The notes beneath the pieces are model-generated. The model worked only from the letters and a program-made list of their open reading frames with translations. It had not been told where the DNA came from and ran no database searches. DNA of 64,000 nucleotides from Sphingomonas sp. So64.6b. GTDB taxonomy: Bacteria; Pseudomonadota; Alphaproteobacteria; Sphingomonadales; Sphingomonadaceae. The stretch is from NCBI RefSeq assembly GCF_014171475.1, contig NZ_CP048817.1, positions 1,488,001 to 1,552,000 on the forward strand. Reading direction: 5' to 3'. A program made the translations under genes and the position numbers. Of this stretch, positions 1 to 8,588 are shown one piece after another (positions within the stretch are counted from its first letter, which is position 1; each line of letters opens with the position of its first letter).

Positions 1-7
1 CCTCTTC

Positions 8-29
8 GTAAGCGTGGTCTGAAAACCGC
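8..29. repeat. IS66 left terminal inverted repeat
   Basis: Begins GTAAGCGTGGTCTGAAAACC. It matches the inverted complement of the right end at about 18 of 22 positions; the differences are one T/C change and an AAA/GGG block. Confidence 0.9.
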
Positions 30-73
30 GGAGCGGCAATTTCTGGTGTTTCGCAGACATGGTCCGGCGGGAA

Positions 74-337
74 TCAAAGCCAGCTATTACCTAGCGACAT
101 CCCAGCCACTAATGCGCAGCAAAATCCCCACGTCGTTGCTGCCAAAGCAAGGACTATCGCCTGAAGCCGCTGGCCCGCTGGCGCTGCTGCGCTCAGTATC
201 AGAGCTATAATTGCTTGCCCGTAGAAGAAATATCCGACGAACCGAAGGCCCTCTTTGTGTCCCGGCAGGTAAAGGCAGACGATCGCGACGAAGGTGCTGA
301 TCACCATATGCAGCCCGAAAAGCAACAGCCTCATCAT
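74..337 (-). CDS. Small membrane protein carried as IS66 passenger
   Basis: Predicted 87-residue protein with about three hydrophobic segments (roughly residues 3-24, 33-50 and 58-80), so probably an inner-membrane protein. I do not recognise the family. The start is the first of two adjacent ATG codons, preceded by a good GGGAGG ribosome-binding site. It lies between tnpC and the left inverted repeat, where IS66 relatives sometimes carry extra genes, and has the same orientation as the transposase genes. No role in transposition can be assigned. Confidence 0.6.
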   Translation of the reverse strand: MMRLLLFGLHMVISTFVAIVCLYLPGHKEGLRFVGYFFYGQAIIALILSAAAPAGQRLQAIVLALAATTWGFCCALVAGMSLGNSWL

Positions 338-410
338 CGCCTCCCACAAGCACAGTGCCGTGTATCCGCGCAAAGCCTTAACGACCCACGTTGGTCGATT
401 AAGGCTTTGC

Positions 411-1964
411 CTATGCGGCTTGGGCGAACCTTTGGCAGTCCGGGCGCCAGTTCCAGGGCATGAGCTCATCCCAACGCGATGCGGGCCAGTCTGCTGCGAT
501 CTTCGCAATGACGTCGGCGATGTACGCCTGCGGCTCGACACCGTTGAGCTTGCAAGTCCCGATGACGGTATAGATCGCGGCGGCGCGCTCGCCGCCGGCC
601 TTCGATCCGGCGAACAGCCAGTTCTTCCGACCGATCGCGATGCTGCGCATGGCGCGTTCGGCGATATTGTTGTCGATCTCGAGGCGGCCGTCGTCGACGA
701 ACCGCGTGAGCGCGGTCCAGCGCTTGCGGCCATAGGCGATGGCCTTCGCGACCTCGGACTTGGGCGAGAGGCGGCGCAGCGCGTCGTCGAGGGCGATGCG
801 AAGCGCCTCGATCACGAGCGTTGCGCGCTCGAGGCGGGTTCTTCGTCGAACATCTGGTAACGCCCCGCGGATCTCGTCCTCAATTTTATAGAGCGCGGCA
901 ATCCGCGCCAACAGATCGGTGGTGAGCGGCGTCGGGCTGGTGGTGTGGATGTCAAAGATCTTGCGCCGGAAATGCGCCCAGCAGGCGACCTCGGTGATGC
1001 GGTTGGTGGCGTAGAGCTGGTCGTAGCCGGCATAGCCGTCGGCCTGCAGGAAGCCGGAGAAGCGGTCGAGCTGGGCTCTGGGATGGGCACCGGTGCGATC
1101 CTGGGTGAAGTGATACCAGACGAGCGGCGGACTGGCGGCGCCGGCGGCGCGATCATCGACGACATAGGCCCATAGCCTGCCGGTCGCGGTCTTGCCGCGG
1201 CCCGGGTCGAGCATCGGCACGGGCGTGTCGTCGGTGTGGATCTTGGCGGCGGTAAGCCCGACCTCGCGGATGCGGCTGACGATCGGATCGAGCAGCGCCG
1301 ATGCCTGACCGGCCCAGCCGGCGAGCGTCGAGCGATCCAGCTCGATCCCTTGGGCCGCCATCATCTCTGCCTGGCGGTAGAGTGGCAGGTGATGGTCGAA
1401 CTTGGCGACGACGACGTGGGCCAGCGTCGCGAACGTCGCCTTGCCGCGCGCGATCGCCTTCACCGGGGCGGCGGCCTGCACGATCTTGTCGCAGGCGCGG
1501 CAGCTATACTTGGGGCGGATGGTGCGCACGACGCGCCACTGGACGGGCACGGCGTCGAGCATCTCGTCACTGTCCTGACCCAGCGGGCGCAAGGCACCGC
1601 CGCAATCGGGACAGGTGCAGTTACCTTGCTCGGGCTCGATCCGCTGCTCCTCGCGCGGCAGGTGTGCCGGGAGGGCGCGGATCGGTGCTGGCCGTTCCGC
1701 GCTGAGCGGATCGACACGCTGTGTGCTTGCCACGACGGCCTCGGCCTCAAGCTCTTCGAGCGCCAACTCCAGTTGCGCCATCTCGTGGGCGAGCTTCTCG
1801 GAGGAGGTGCCAAACTGCATCCGCCTGAGGCGGGCGATCTGCACGCGCAGCGTGTCGATGAGGATGTCACGCGCGGAAATATCGGCGCGGGCCGACGCCA
1901 ATGCGGCTTCGAGCTCGGCGATGCGAGCGTCTTTGTCAGGGGAGGAAAAGCCTGCGTCCGACAC
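411..1964 (-). CDS. tnpC: IS66 family transposase TnpC
   Basis: A 517-residue protein of normal length for the IS66 DDE transposase. An N-terminal coiled coil (about 10-75) is followed by a CPDCGG/CRACD zinc finger (about 118-160). The catalytic core has HTDDTP and QADGYAGY carrying the two Asp residues and the Glu in NNIAERAMRS. The GRKNWLFAGSKAGG block and a short C-terminal extension typical of the family are present. It is the third gene of the element, 61 bp after tnpB. No interruption is visible, so it is probably functional with TnpA and TnpB. Confidence 0.95.
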   Translation of the reverse strand: MSDAGFSSPDKDARIAELEAALASARADISARDILIDTLRVQIARLRRMQFGTSSEKLAHEMAQLELALEELEAEAVVASTQRVDPLSAERPAPIRALPAHLPREEQRIEPEQGNCTCPDCGGALRPLGQDSDEMLDAVPVQWRVVRTIRPKYSCRACDKIVQAAAPVKAIARGKATFATLAHVVVAKFDHHLPLYRQAEMMAAQGIELDRSTLAGWAGQASALLDPIVSRIREVGLTAAKIHTDDTPVPMLDPGRGKTATGRLWAYVVDDRAAGAASPPLVWYHFTQDRTGAHPRAQLDRFSGFLQADGYAGYDQLYATNRITEVACWAHFRRKIFDIHTTSPTPLTTDLLARIAALYKIEDEIRGALPDVRRRTRLERATLVIEALRIALDDALRRLSPKSEVAKAIAYGRKRWTALTRFVDDGRLEIDNNIAERAMRSIAIGRKNWLFAGSKAGGERAAAIYTVIGTCKLNGVEPQAYIADVIAKIAADWPASRWDELMPWNWRPDCQRFAQAA

Positions 1965-2025
1965 TGTGATTACATATCAGATCGGGCGTCTTCGAGCCAG
2001 AAAAACCGCCTGAATCCGGTGCTTT

Positions 2026-2373
2026 TTAGCCCGCCAGCGACGGCACGAAAGTACGTTCCGGACGTCGCCAATCGATCCCTTCGAGGAGCATCGAAAGCTG
2101 GGCTGCGGTCATGGCGACGGAGCCGGTCGCGGTCAACGGCCACACGAACCGGCCGCGGTCCATCCGCTTGGAGAACAGGCACAATCCCTGTCCGTCGTAC
2201 CAGAGCAGCTTGACCAGATCGCCGCGCTTGCCGCGAAACGCGAACAGCGCGCCGGAATGCGGGCTCTGCTGCAATGCCTGCTGCACCAGCACCGCCAGTC
2301 CGTCGAACCCTTTGCGCATATCGGTCGCGCCGCATGCCAGGAATATCCGCGTCAAAGGGGGAAGCGGGATCAT
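2026..2373 (-). CDS. tnpB: IS66 family accessory protein TnpB
   Basis: A 115-residue protein with the family signature: RIFLACGATDMRKGFDGLAV near the N-terminus, then FAFRGKRGDLVKLLWYDGQG and the KRMDRGRFVWP segment. TnpB is required with TnpA for efficient transposition in IS66 elements, though its biochemical role is unclear. Its ATG overlaps the TGA of tnpA in an ATGA junction, so the two are likely translationally coupled. Confidence 0.95.
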   Translation of the reverse strand: MIPLPPLTRIFLACGATDMRKGFDGLAVLVQQALQQSPHSGALFAFRGKRGDLVKLLWYDGQGLCLFSKRMDRGRFVWPLTATGSVAMTAAQLSMLLEGIDWRRPERTFVPSLAG

Positions 2374-2813
2374 CGCGCCAGGACGCCGATCACCCGCGAC
2401 AGCGCGTCGGCATCGACCGATGCATCGACAGTCAACCGGACGCCGGTTGGTAACTCGATCCTGATCCTACCGAGGTCTGGCTGGGCGACCGGCGGCGGCA
2501 ACATCGCCACGGCCTCGGCGATCTGCACCTCGGCAAAGCTGGGTTGGGACGGCGCACCTCTTCCGGTCAGTGCGCCCGACATCGCCTGCCGGCGCCAGGT
2601 ATAGATCGCGCCGCTGCCAACCTCATGACGCTCGATCGCTGCGCGAACCGAACCCTCCGGCCCGAATGCGTCGCGCAGGATCGCCAGCTTCTGCTCCACG
2701 GTCCAGCGCCGCCGACCCGACACGCGCCCGACGATCTGGATCCGACGGCTCATACGACCACTCGTATGACTACTCGCTCGTTCGTCCGCTGGCTCTACGA
2801 TCTGGTCTGCCAT
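2370..2813 (-). CDS. tnpA: IS66 family accessory protein TnpA
   Basis: A 147-residue protein with a central helix-turn-helix of the IS3/IS66 orf1 type (RRWTVEQKLAILRDAF, then GAIYTWRRQ). It is the first gene of the element and starts about 75 bp inside the right inverted repeat. It probably binds element DNA and works with TnpB and TnpC. The N-terminal 25 residues are poorly conserved in style, and an internal ATG (MSRRIQ) is an alternative start. Confidence 0.92.
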   Translation of the reverse strand: MADQIVEPADERASSHTSGRMSRRIQIVGRVSGRRRWTVEQKLAILRDAFGPEGSVRAAIERHEVGSGAIYTWRRQAMSGALTGRGAPSQPSFAEVQIAEAVAMLPPPVAQPDLGRIRIELPTGVRLTVDASVDADALSRVIGVLAR

Positions 2814-2865
2814 GATGCTCCGCTCAAAGAGCGGTAATCAGCCCGCCGGCCAAGCATCCTGCAAG

Positions 2866-2887
2866 GCGGCCCTCAGGCCACGCTTAC
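2866..2887. repeat. IS66 right terminal inverted repeat
   Basis: Ends CCACGCTTAC, the reverse complement of the left end's first ten bases, and marks the junction with the interrupted darT-like gene. Confidence 0.9.
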
Positions 2888-2895
2888 GCCTCTTC
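2888..2895. repeat. Target-site duplication of the IS66 insertion (right copy)
   Basis: GCCTCTTC. Seven of its eight bases are repeated at 1-7 on the other side of the element; the eighth base lies just outside the window and is predicted to be G. Confidence 0.85.
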
Positions 2896-3441
2896 AATCC
2901 CACGGATCTGCTTCGTCTTGACAATCACACGGATCACATCTGCTGCTCGATCGAGTATCCCAACGGGTGGTACATGGCCAAAGCGCGCCAGAACGAAGTT
3001 CTCTTCCCCGACTGGGTCGTCCTCTTCGTCAAGCCCCACCACTTAGAAGCCGAGGGCACTCTGTTCTCGCCGCGCAACGCTGCTGCAGGCTGCGGACGCC
3101 ATCTCGCGGCCGGGGTCGACGCGTTCGACGCAATGTTTCCGGCATCCCTGGTAGGTGCATATGATAGGACACTAACGCGCTTGCCTAGACACCTTCCCTG
3201 CTCTCCGACTGATGACCAGGCGGAGGTGCTCGTGCGGGGGCGTATTCCAGCGGAGGACATTATCGGCATTGGCGTCAGCACGAATACCCAAGGCCTAGAG
3301 GAGCGACTCAGGCTGGAATACTGCGGTGTCGACGTGCATCGACTGAATTTCGTGGTCGCGCCCGAGCTATTCGACAAAACCTCGCTAAGCCGTGCGATCC
3401 GAAGCGGCAAGCGACCCGTGGAGACATCATTAGCGTCATGA
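2888..3441 (+). pseudogene. DarT-like DNA ADP-ribosyltransferase toxin, 3' part, cut by IS66
   Basis: The frame after the insertion resembles the C-terminal two-thirds of DarT (DUF4433), which attaches ADP-ribose from NAD+ to single-stranded DNA. Visible family features are CCSIEYPNGWY, DWVVLFVKPHHL, LFSPRNAAAGCG and QAEVLVRGRIPAEDIIGI; the last contains the Glu that is catalytic in DarT. The N-terminal NAD+-binding part is missing and should lie left of position 1, beyond the IS. An uninterrupted frame runs back to an ATG at 2812 inside the IS, but those residues are not DarT-like. The TGA overlaps the ATG of the next gene (ATGA), as expected for a toxin-antitoxin pair. The toxin is presumably inactive unless the fragment is expressed from IS sequences. 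Confidence 0.75.
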
Positions 3442-4274
3442 CGACCGAGCACGCAGATCCCAAAGATCACGTCTTAAGGCAGCGCGGATCAGCAATGCTC
3501 CTAGGCGCCGCGATTGGCGACGCACTTGGTTGGCCCCACGAAATGCGGGCGCGACGAAGCGACGGTAGGGGCAGCCGGCCAGAGCTTGCTTTCGTTCGAT
3601 GGACGAAGCGCTCAGGTGGCCGCTTTCAAGCCTACGAGGAACGGATTGAGGCCGGCAGTTACAGCGACGACACCCAGATGATCATCGCTGTCGGGCGAAG
3701 CATCATCCGAAGTCGTCGGCAATGGTGGGAGACGTTCGCCCATCAGGAGCTTCCGTTCTGGACCCTCTACGAACGGGGCGGAGGAGGTGCGACTAAACGA
3801 TCGGCCGGAAGTTGGGCCAGTGGTCGCGCCCCATGGAACGGCAAATCGACTGATGCGGCCCGGTATTTCGAGGCTGGCGGAAATGGTGTGGCCATGCGGA
3901 TCTTGCCGCATGTCATCCGCCGAGCCACCGATCCGGACTTTTCGGTACTTGCACAAGACGTGGTGACAGATGGCGTTTGCACCCACGGGCATCCTCGTGC
4001 CCTCGTCGGAGCACTCGCCTATGCCTACGCGCTTTGGGTCTCAATCCGCCATCGTGGCACGTTGGGATTTGGGGAGATCCTCGATAAAACGAAGCTGAGC
4101 GAGTCGGAATGGGGCGCGATTCCCAATATCGTTGAGCGTTGGGCGGACTGGAGGGCCGCGGCCGACCGTTCCGGTGAATACTTGTCGGTATGGAACGAAG
4201 CGGTCATCGAACAGCGCACGCTTCTCCAGCGGGGGGGGGGAAGCGCTCGCCGCCGGCGCTGCCAGCTTCGATGA
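3438..4274 (+). CDS. ADP-ribosylglycohydrolase, N-terminal part (frameshifted)
   Basis: Shows most of the ARH/DraG-family motifs in order: GAAIGDALGWPHE (about 22-34), YSDDTQM (about 75-81, magnesium ligands), GNGVAMRILPH (about 147) and THGHPRA (about 181). These enzymes remove ADP-ribose from proteins or nucleic acids. As written, the frame ends at 4274 after a run of ten G. Dropping one G continues into the next entry, which supplies the final metal-binding GADTDT motif and a VOC-like domain, giving a protein of about 577 residues. Coupled to the darT-like gene by ATGA, it is the likely antidote. Without the C-terminal part the active site is incomplete. Confidence 0.85.
   Translation: MTTEHADPKDHVLRQRGSAMLLGAAIGDALGWPHEMRARRSDGRGSRPELAFVRWTKRSGGRFQAYEERIEAGSYSDDTQMIIAVGRSIIRSRRQWWETFAHQELPFWTLYERGGGGATKRSAGSWASGRAPWNGKSTDAARYFEAGGNGVAMRILPHVIRRATDPDFSVLAQDVVTDGVCTHGHPRALVGALAYAYALWVSIRHRGTLGFGEILDKTKLSESEWGAIPNIVERWADWRAAADRSGEYLSVWNEAVIEQRTLLQRGGGSARRRRCQLR
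4231..4240 (+). repeat. Poly-G tract (10 G) at the frameshift
   Basis: Ten consecutive G between CCAGC and AAGCG. Nine G would join the two ADP-ribosylglycohydrolase frames exactly. Such tracts slip during replication in phase-variable genes, but they are also common sites of sequencing error. Confidence 0.9.
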
Positions 4275-5172
4275 GGAGTGCCTCAATGCGCTCGGCATCT
4301 TCGACAAACGTATAAACGGGGCGGGCACTGTCACGACAGCAGGTGCGCTCTATCTTGCGTCCCGCCACGCGGCTGATCCTGACGAGGGCCTTCGAGTGGC
4401 GGCTCTGGCCGTAGGCGCCGACACGGACACTCTTGCCTCAATGACATGTGCCCTACTGTGCGCGGCTATCGCCGGCAAATGGCTTAAACGTTATGCTGGT
4501 GGCATCCAGGACGAGGCATTTCTTGAGGGGGTTGCTGAAGACCTCCTCTCGGACGAGGAAACGTCCCACTCTGATGCGGGTCCAGTCAGCCGCAAGACGC
4601 TGACCGCTTTCGTGGAAGCGTTGGAAAAGAAGCAGGTGGGGGAGGTGACTCTGCCAAACGGACTCGACGCCTCCATCGCGCGGTGGCCCGGCTTGATATC
4701 GAAGGTTCGGTCAACTCACGCGGTAGGCTTCATTGCTCACACCCGCGATGGGCAGACCTACTTCCTGAAGAGCTTCCGCAAACAAACAGCAGATCAGCCG
4801 GATTTGCTACGGTCTCAGGCCGAGCCCAGCGAGATCAAGGTCGGCATCAGAATTGCGGTGACGGATCTGCGCCGTTCACGGCATTTCTACCACGATTTGC
4901 TCGGCATCGCGATCAGCAGGGAGACCCTCAAGTCGATCAACTTCGGCGGCGGTCTAGCGATTGGTGTGGGTCAACCAAACGCCGCTGGCGCCGGCAATGT
5001 GCTGATCTACATCGAGGTCGTTGATGTGGATGCCTGCCAATCGCGCCTCGTAGCCGGCGGATGGGTAATTGAGTCGGACATCATCGCTCGCGGTGACCGG
5101 AGGCGCTTTATTTGCTCCGATCCGGATGGCTACGCGCTTGAATTATTTCAGAGGTCCGATCGCACGGTGTGA
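4241..5172 (+). pseudogene. ADP-ribosylglycohydrolase C-terminal part with VOC/glyoxalase-like domain
   Basis: Continuation of the preceding gene after the poly-G shift. The first part finishes the hydrolase fold, including AALAVGADTDTLASM, the last metal-binding motif of the ARH family. A linker of about 100 residues follows, then a C-terminal domain of about 105 residues resembling the vicinal-oxygen-chelate fold: RIAVTDLRRSRHFYHDLLG, YIEVVDVDACQSRL and CSDPDGYALELF. Such a fusion to an ADP-ribosylhydrolase is unusual in my knowledge. No convincing ribosome-binding site is seen for independent translation. The region is open throughout, so it could be expressed after slippage. Confidence 0.7.
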
Positions 5173-5293
5173 CCGAGCAAAGCCAGGTCCATTCGTGTGG
5201 GCAGCTTCGACGAAGGTGCGTTCACAATTTGTACCGTTTACAGCTGCTAGTCCGCAATCTAGGGTGTTGCACACCAACATTCTGGAGTGCGCC

Positions 5294-5752
5294 TTGTCCA
5301 TACTCTACACACCAGGGCAGGTGATGGCAGCGCTCTCGCTTAGCAAGCAACAGTGGCGTACCTATCGTTCTGCACTGCCCCACCTCAATCCGGAGGCGGG
5401 ACGATCGGCTTGCTTCAACGCCGGCGATCTCCTGGCGGCAGCGGTCGTTCAGGCCGGCACGACAGCGTTGCAGATGTCGGTCTCGGCATTTTCGCCCGTG
5501 TCAGAAGCGCTATTTGAGCTCTGCAGCGCACACTCATGGCCTCGCCTTGAACGTGCTCATCTCGTGCTAATTCCCGCTCAGGGCCGCGTTGTGCTCGTCG
5601 ACTCCGAACAGCGCGTGCCGGCTTGCGCGCTGGCAGTGGTCGTTGAACTCGCGCCGCTGGTTGCTGCACTACGTGAGCGCTTGCTGGCTCTTGGCAGGGA
5701 TCCTCAGCATGATCTCGCCTTTCCCCCTATGGTCGCGGGCGGCAGGCCGTGA
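5294..5752 (+). CDS. MerR-like winged-helix DNA-binding protein
   Basis: A protein of about 152 residues whose first 50 residues (LYTPGQVMAALSLSKQQWR through FNAGDLLAAAVV) resemble the MerR-type DNA-binding domain. The remaining roughly 100 residues, rich in Ala, Leu and Val, are not recognised. The TTG start was chosen because GGAG lies 7 bp upstream and because the DNA-binding domain begins there; GTG at 5321 and ATG at 5324 would cut the domain. The TGA overlaps the GTG of the methyltransferase (GTGA), so it belongs to that operon, possibly as its repressor or as a specificity or antitoxin component. Confidence 0.65.
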   Translation: MSILYTPGQVMAALSLSKQQWRTYRSALPHLNPEAGRSACFNAGDLLAAAVVQAGTTALQMSVSAFSPVSEALFELCSAHSWPRLERAHLVLIPAQGRVVLVDSEQRVPACALAVVVELAPLVAALRERLLALGRDPQHDLAFPPMVAGGRP

Positions 5753-8583
5753 GCCTCGCAAGCATCCTCGATTTGGTCGCAAAGCAAACGGCGATGCTTG
5801 GGTATCGCGACGATGCCGTGCGTCGAGAGTACGCCTATAGCGATGTATGGGTAGCCTCCGGCGGCACGCGCTCAGTTCCAATGGTGGCGTTTACACAGAC
5901 ACCGCCATCCTATCGCTCGGCCGCATTTGCGGTGGCAGAGGGAACTGCGGATGTTGCCCAGGCCTTGGTTGAAAGCCACCGCGCGCTCGGGGCGCCATTG
6001 TTCTTCGTGGTTGAAGGCGACCAGGTATCATGCTGGCAGGTTTATGCTCGCAAGGCGCCGAGACTGCTCGAGCGATTCTCCGTCGATAGCCTATCCGAGA
6101 CATTTCATCGGCATAGGAACGAGTGGGCGCCGGACGTCATCCATCGCGCAAAATCGATTGGGCGCGTCGACGTTCAATACCAACGCGACTTTGTAGATAT
6201 CGGCCTCATTCCGGCGATAGAGGGAGAGATACATACCAAACTCGATCGCCTGATCCGGGAGGCGGTCGCGGACGTACGACACGTCAGCAATGGCGAGGCG
6301 ATGCGCCTTCTGTTCCGCGGCGTTTTCCGTTTGCTCGCCGCAAAGATATTGACTGATCGGCAGAACCTCCGCGCCCAATCTTGGGATGCGGATAATGTGG
6401 CCGACGTGCTTTCCGCGATGGGCGACTATTACTCTCTCGGCAAAGACGCGCAGATCTGGCCAGCACGTACTCTAGCGATGCTTGGCCCCGTCTGGAGTGC
6501 GTTCCGCACGGGCTTCAACGTCGCTAATATCTCTGCCGATGATCTTGCTTATGTGTATGAGTCGACGCTCGTCACACCGCAAGCGCGTGCGCAATTCGGC
6601 ACACACAGTACGCCGCGGCACGTCGCCGACTATGTTCTTGACCGCTTCAGGCTTTGGGAGTTCGGCACCGAGCCGCTTAATGTGTACGAGCCTTTCGCCG
6701 GTGCTGGCGTTTTCCTCGGCTCTGCACTCCGCCAGATGCGCGATGGCTTGCCGCATAACTGGACTGACAAGCAGCGGCATGATCTGCTAATCAGACATAT
6801 CGGTGGCGCGGAGATCGATCCGTTCGCCTGTGAGGTCGCCAAGCTATCCCTGATCTTGGCGGACTATCCCAATGCCAACGGGTGGCAAATCGAAGAGAAG
6901 GACCTATTTTCTAGGGGCACACTCTCGGACCGCCTCAAGGGCCAGGACGTGATCCTGTGCAATCCGCCGTTCGAGGCATTCACCGCCGACGAACGAGCGC
7001 AATATCCCGATGCTCATGCGGTAGATGGCTCGAAGGCGGTCTTCGCACTTGCGACCGCCCTGCAGGCCAAGCCGAAGATGCTCGGATTCGTGGTGCCGAA
7101 TACGATGCTAGTTGACCGACGCTATCGCGCGCAGCGCCGTGAGGTCGAAGAACTCTATCGTGAAATTGAGCTCGTCTCGCTGCCGGACGGCGTGTTCAAT
7201 GTCTCTCAGCTCGACACCGCGCTGCTGATTGCCCGCGACTTGAGGGAAACCGGGACGGCGCAGCGCCTCCGGTCGAGCGCGGTCTTTGATGCTGACAAGA
7301 AGCGCTTCGCGGTAGATCGCATGCCTTCGCATGTTTCGGAAGAAACGCGCGATGAACCGGCGACCGGTGACGGAACGCTCTGGTCGCCGCCGCTCCAGCA
7401 TGTGTGGAGCGCACTGCAGGAATTTCCACGTCTAGGGGATTTAGTCCACGGCCACTGGGGGCTGCGCTGGCACGGCGAATTGAAGACGACTCCCCGGGGG
7501 TTCGACCTGCCGGGCAAGGACCGCGTCCCCGGCTATATGGACAGTAGTGCTCTCGACCAATTTGTTCTTGGCGCTCCCCGATTTCTCGATGCTGGGCCCG
7601 GAGCAATCCGGTGGGGCGATACCTACGACTGGAGTGCACCCAAGATCTTGGCCAACGCTGGCCGACTGAGTCGCGGTTATTGGCGTTTGGCGGCCGCCGT
7701 CGACCGCGATGGACGACGCGCCTCTCAGCAACTCATTGCCTTCTGGCCGGTCTTGAGCCACGCCCATATCGACCTTGACGCGGTAGCCGCGCTGCTAAAT
7801 GGCCCGGTGATCAACGCATTTCTTGCCGAACATTCTTTCGACAAGAGATTCCGTATCCGTACGATCGAACGAGCGCCAGTCCCAAAGCACATACCCGAAA
7901 CGCTTGGCGATCTCAGTCGCGCCTATGCTGCAGCAGCACAGCGAGCGGAAAGCAAACCTGAAGATCTGACTTCACTGCTATCAGCGATCGACGCGCTGAC
8001 AATTGACGCATATGGCCTGAGCGCGGATCTGAGACGCGATCTTCTTGCGGCATTCGGGACGAACGAGCGTCCTGTCCGCGGCGTTCCGTCGCGCCGGCGA
8101 TCTAGGAAGACGCTCGTAAGCGGCGTTGCGCCCGCCCTTCCTCTCTTCGTCGAAACTCCAGTCGAAGTCGATCATGGTGAGGAGCTAGAGGCCCCGCTTT
8201 CCGACGAGGAAGCCGCCCGACAGGTAAGGTCGATCGCGAAGGTTGTGCCGGTCGAAAATTGGGCTGGGCCTGCTCTGCCCGAATCGGGGCTGCGTGAAGC
8301 GTTGGCGGTTCCCGCAGCTGAGCTAGCGGCATGGGTTCGCGCGGGCCAAGTTCTCGGCTTTTCCGATGGAGAGGGCGCCACTCTCTTTCCGATCGAACAG
8401 TTCGTTGACGGCGCGCCTGTTGCGGAGCTGAATGAGGTTGTCTCAAGCATTGGCGATGCGCGTGTAGCGTGGCTTTGGTTGACGCAACCGCATATTCGGC
8501 TTGATCGCCAGACCCCGCTTCATATTCTCAAGATGCGCGGAGTTGAGGAACTGCGTCTCCTCATTGAACGCGATTTTCGCTGA
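5749..8583 (+). CDS. Large DNA adenine N6-methyltransferase
   Basis: A 944-residue protein. An N-terminal region of about 280 residues has no motif I can name. It is followed by a class I SAM-binding motif (YEPFAGAGVFLG, about 313) and the adenine-methyltransferase catalytic motif NPPF (about 405). The segment after it (about 560-750) ends in SFDKRFRIRTIERAPVPK, which is typical of target-recognition regions. The order motif I then NPPF suits gamma-type N6-adenine methylases such as Eco57I or HsdM-like proteins. No clear PD-(D/E)XK endonuclease motif was seen. It is flanked by a coupled DNA-binding protein and, 5 bp downstream, a RES-domain toxin candidate, which suggests a restriction-like or toxin-guard unit. 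Confidence 0.82.
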   Translation: MSLASILDLVAKQTAMLGYRDDAVRREYAYSDVWVASGGTRSVPMVAFTQTPPSYRSAAFAVAEGTADVAQALVESHRALGAPLFFVVEGDQVSCWQVYARKAPRLLERFSVDSLSETFHRHRNEWAPDVIHRAKSIGRVDVQYQRDFVDIGLIPAIEGEIHTKLDRLIREAVADVRHVSNGEAMRLLFRGVFRLLAAKILTDRQNLRAQSWDADNVADVLSAMGDYYSLGKDAQIWPARTLAMLGPVWSAFRTGFNVANISADDLAYVYESTLVTPQARAQFGTHSTPRHVADYVLDRFRLWEFGTEPLNVYEPFAGAGVFLGSALRQMRDGLPHNWTDKQRHDLLIRHIGGAEIDPFACEVAKLSLILADYPNANGWQIEEKDLFSRGTLSDRLKGQDVILCNPPFEAFTADERAQYPDAHAVDGSKAVFALATALQAKPKMLGFVVPNTMLVDRRYRAQRREVEELYREIELVSLPDGVFNVSQLDTALLIARDLRETGTAQRLRSSAVFDADKKRFAVDRMPSHVSEETRDEPATGDGTLWSPPLQHVWSALQEFPRLGDLVHGHWGLRWHGELKTTPRGFDLPGKDRVPGYMDSSALDQFVLGAPRFLDAGPGAIRWGDTYDWSAPKILANAGRLSRGYWRLAAAVDRDGRRASQQLIAFWPVLSHAHIDLDAVAALLNGPVINAFLAEHSFDKRFRIRTIERAPVPKHIPETLGDLSRAYAAAAQRAESKPEDLTSLLSAIDALTIDAYGLSADLRRDLLAAFGTNERPVRGVPSRRRSRKTLVSGVAPALPLFVETPVEVDHGEELEAPLSDEEAARQVRSIAKVVPVENWAGPALPESGLREALAVPAAELAAWVRAGQVLGFSDGEGATLFPIEQFVDGAPVAELNEVVSSIGDARVAWLWLTQPHIRLDRQTPLHILKMRGVEELRLLIERDFR

Positions 8584-8588
8584 ATAGT

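Larger units (their letters stand above)
8..2887 (-). mobile_element. IS66-family insertion sequence, complete
   Basis: The element is bounded by imperfect inverted repeats of about 22 bp that begin GTAAGCGTGG on both ends. It carries tnpA, tnpB and tnpC in the order typical of IS66 on the minus strand, plus a small passenger gene between tnpC and the left end. The seven bases before the left repeat (CCTCTTC, positions 1-7) equal the last seven of the eight bases after the right repeat (GCCTCTTC, 2888-2895), consistent with the 8-bp target duplication of this family. All three transposition genes are intact and the duplication is exact as far as visible, so the insertion looks recent. It lies inside a darT-like gene. 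Confidence 0.93.

Noticed and set aside
2812..2887. ATG at 2812 as a true start of the darT-like gene
   Set aside because: It lies within the IS66 end; the residues encoded there are not DarT-like and the gene continues on the far side of the element.
3438..5172. Calling the antidote a DarG macrodomain protein
   Set aside because: The motifs (GDAL, YSDDTQ, GADTDT) are those of the ADP-ribosylglycohydrolase family, not a macrodomain.
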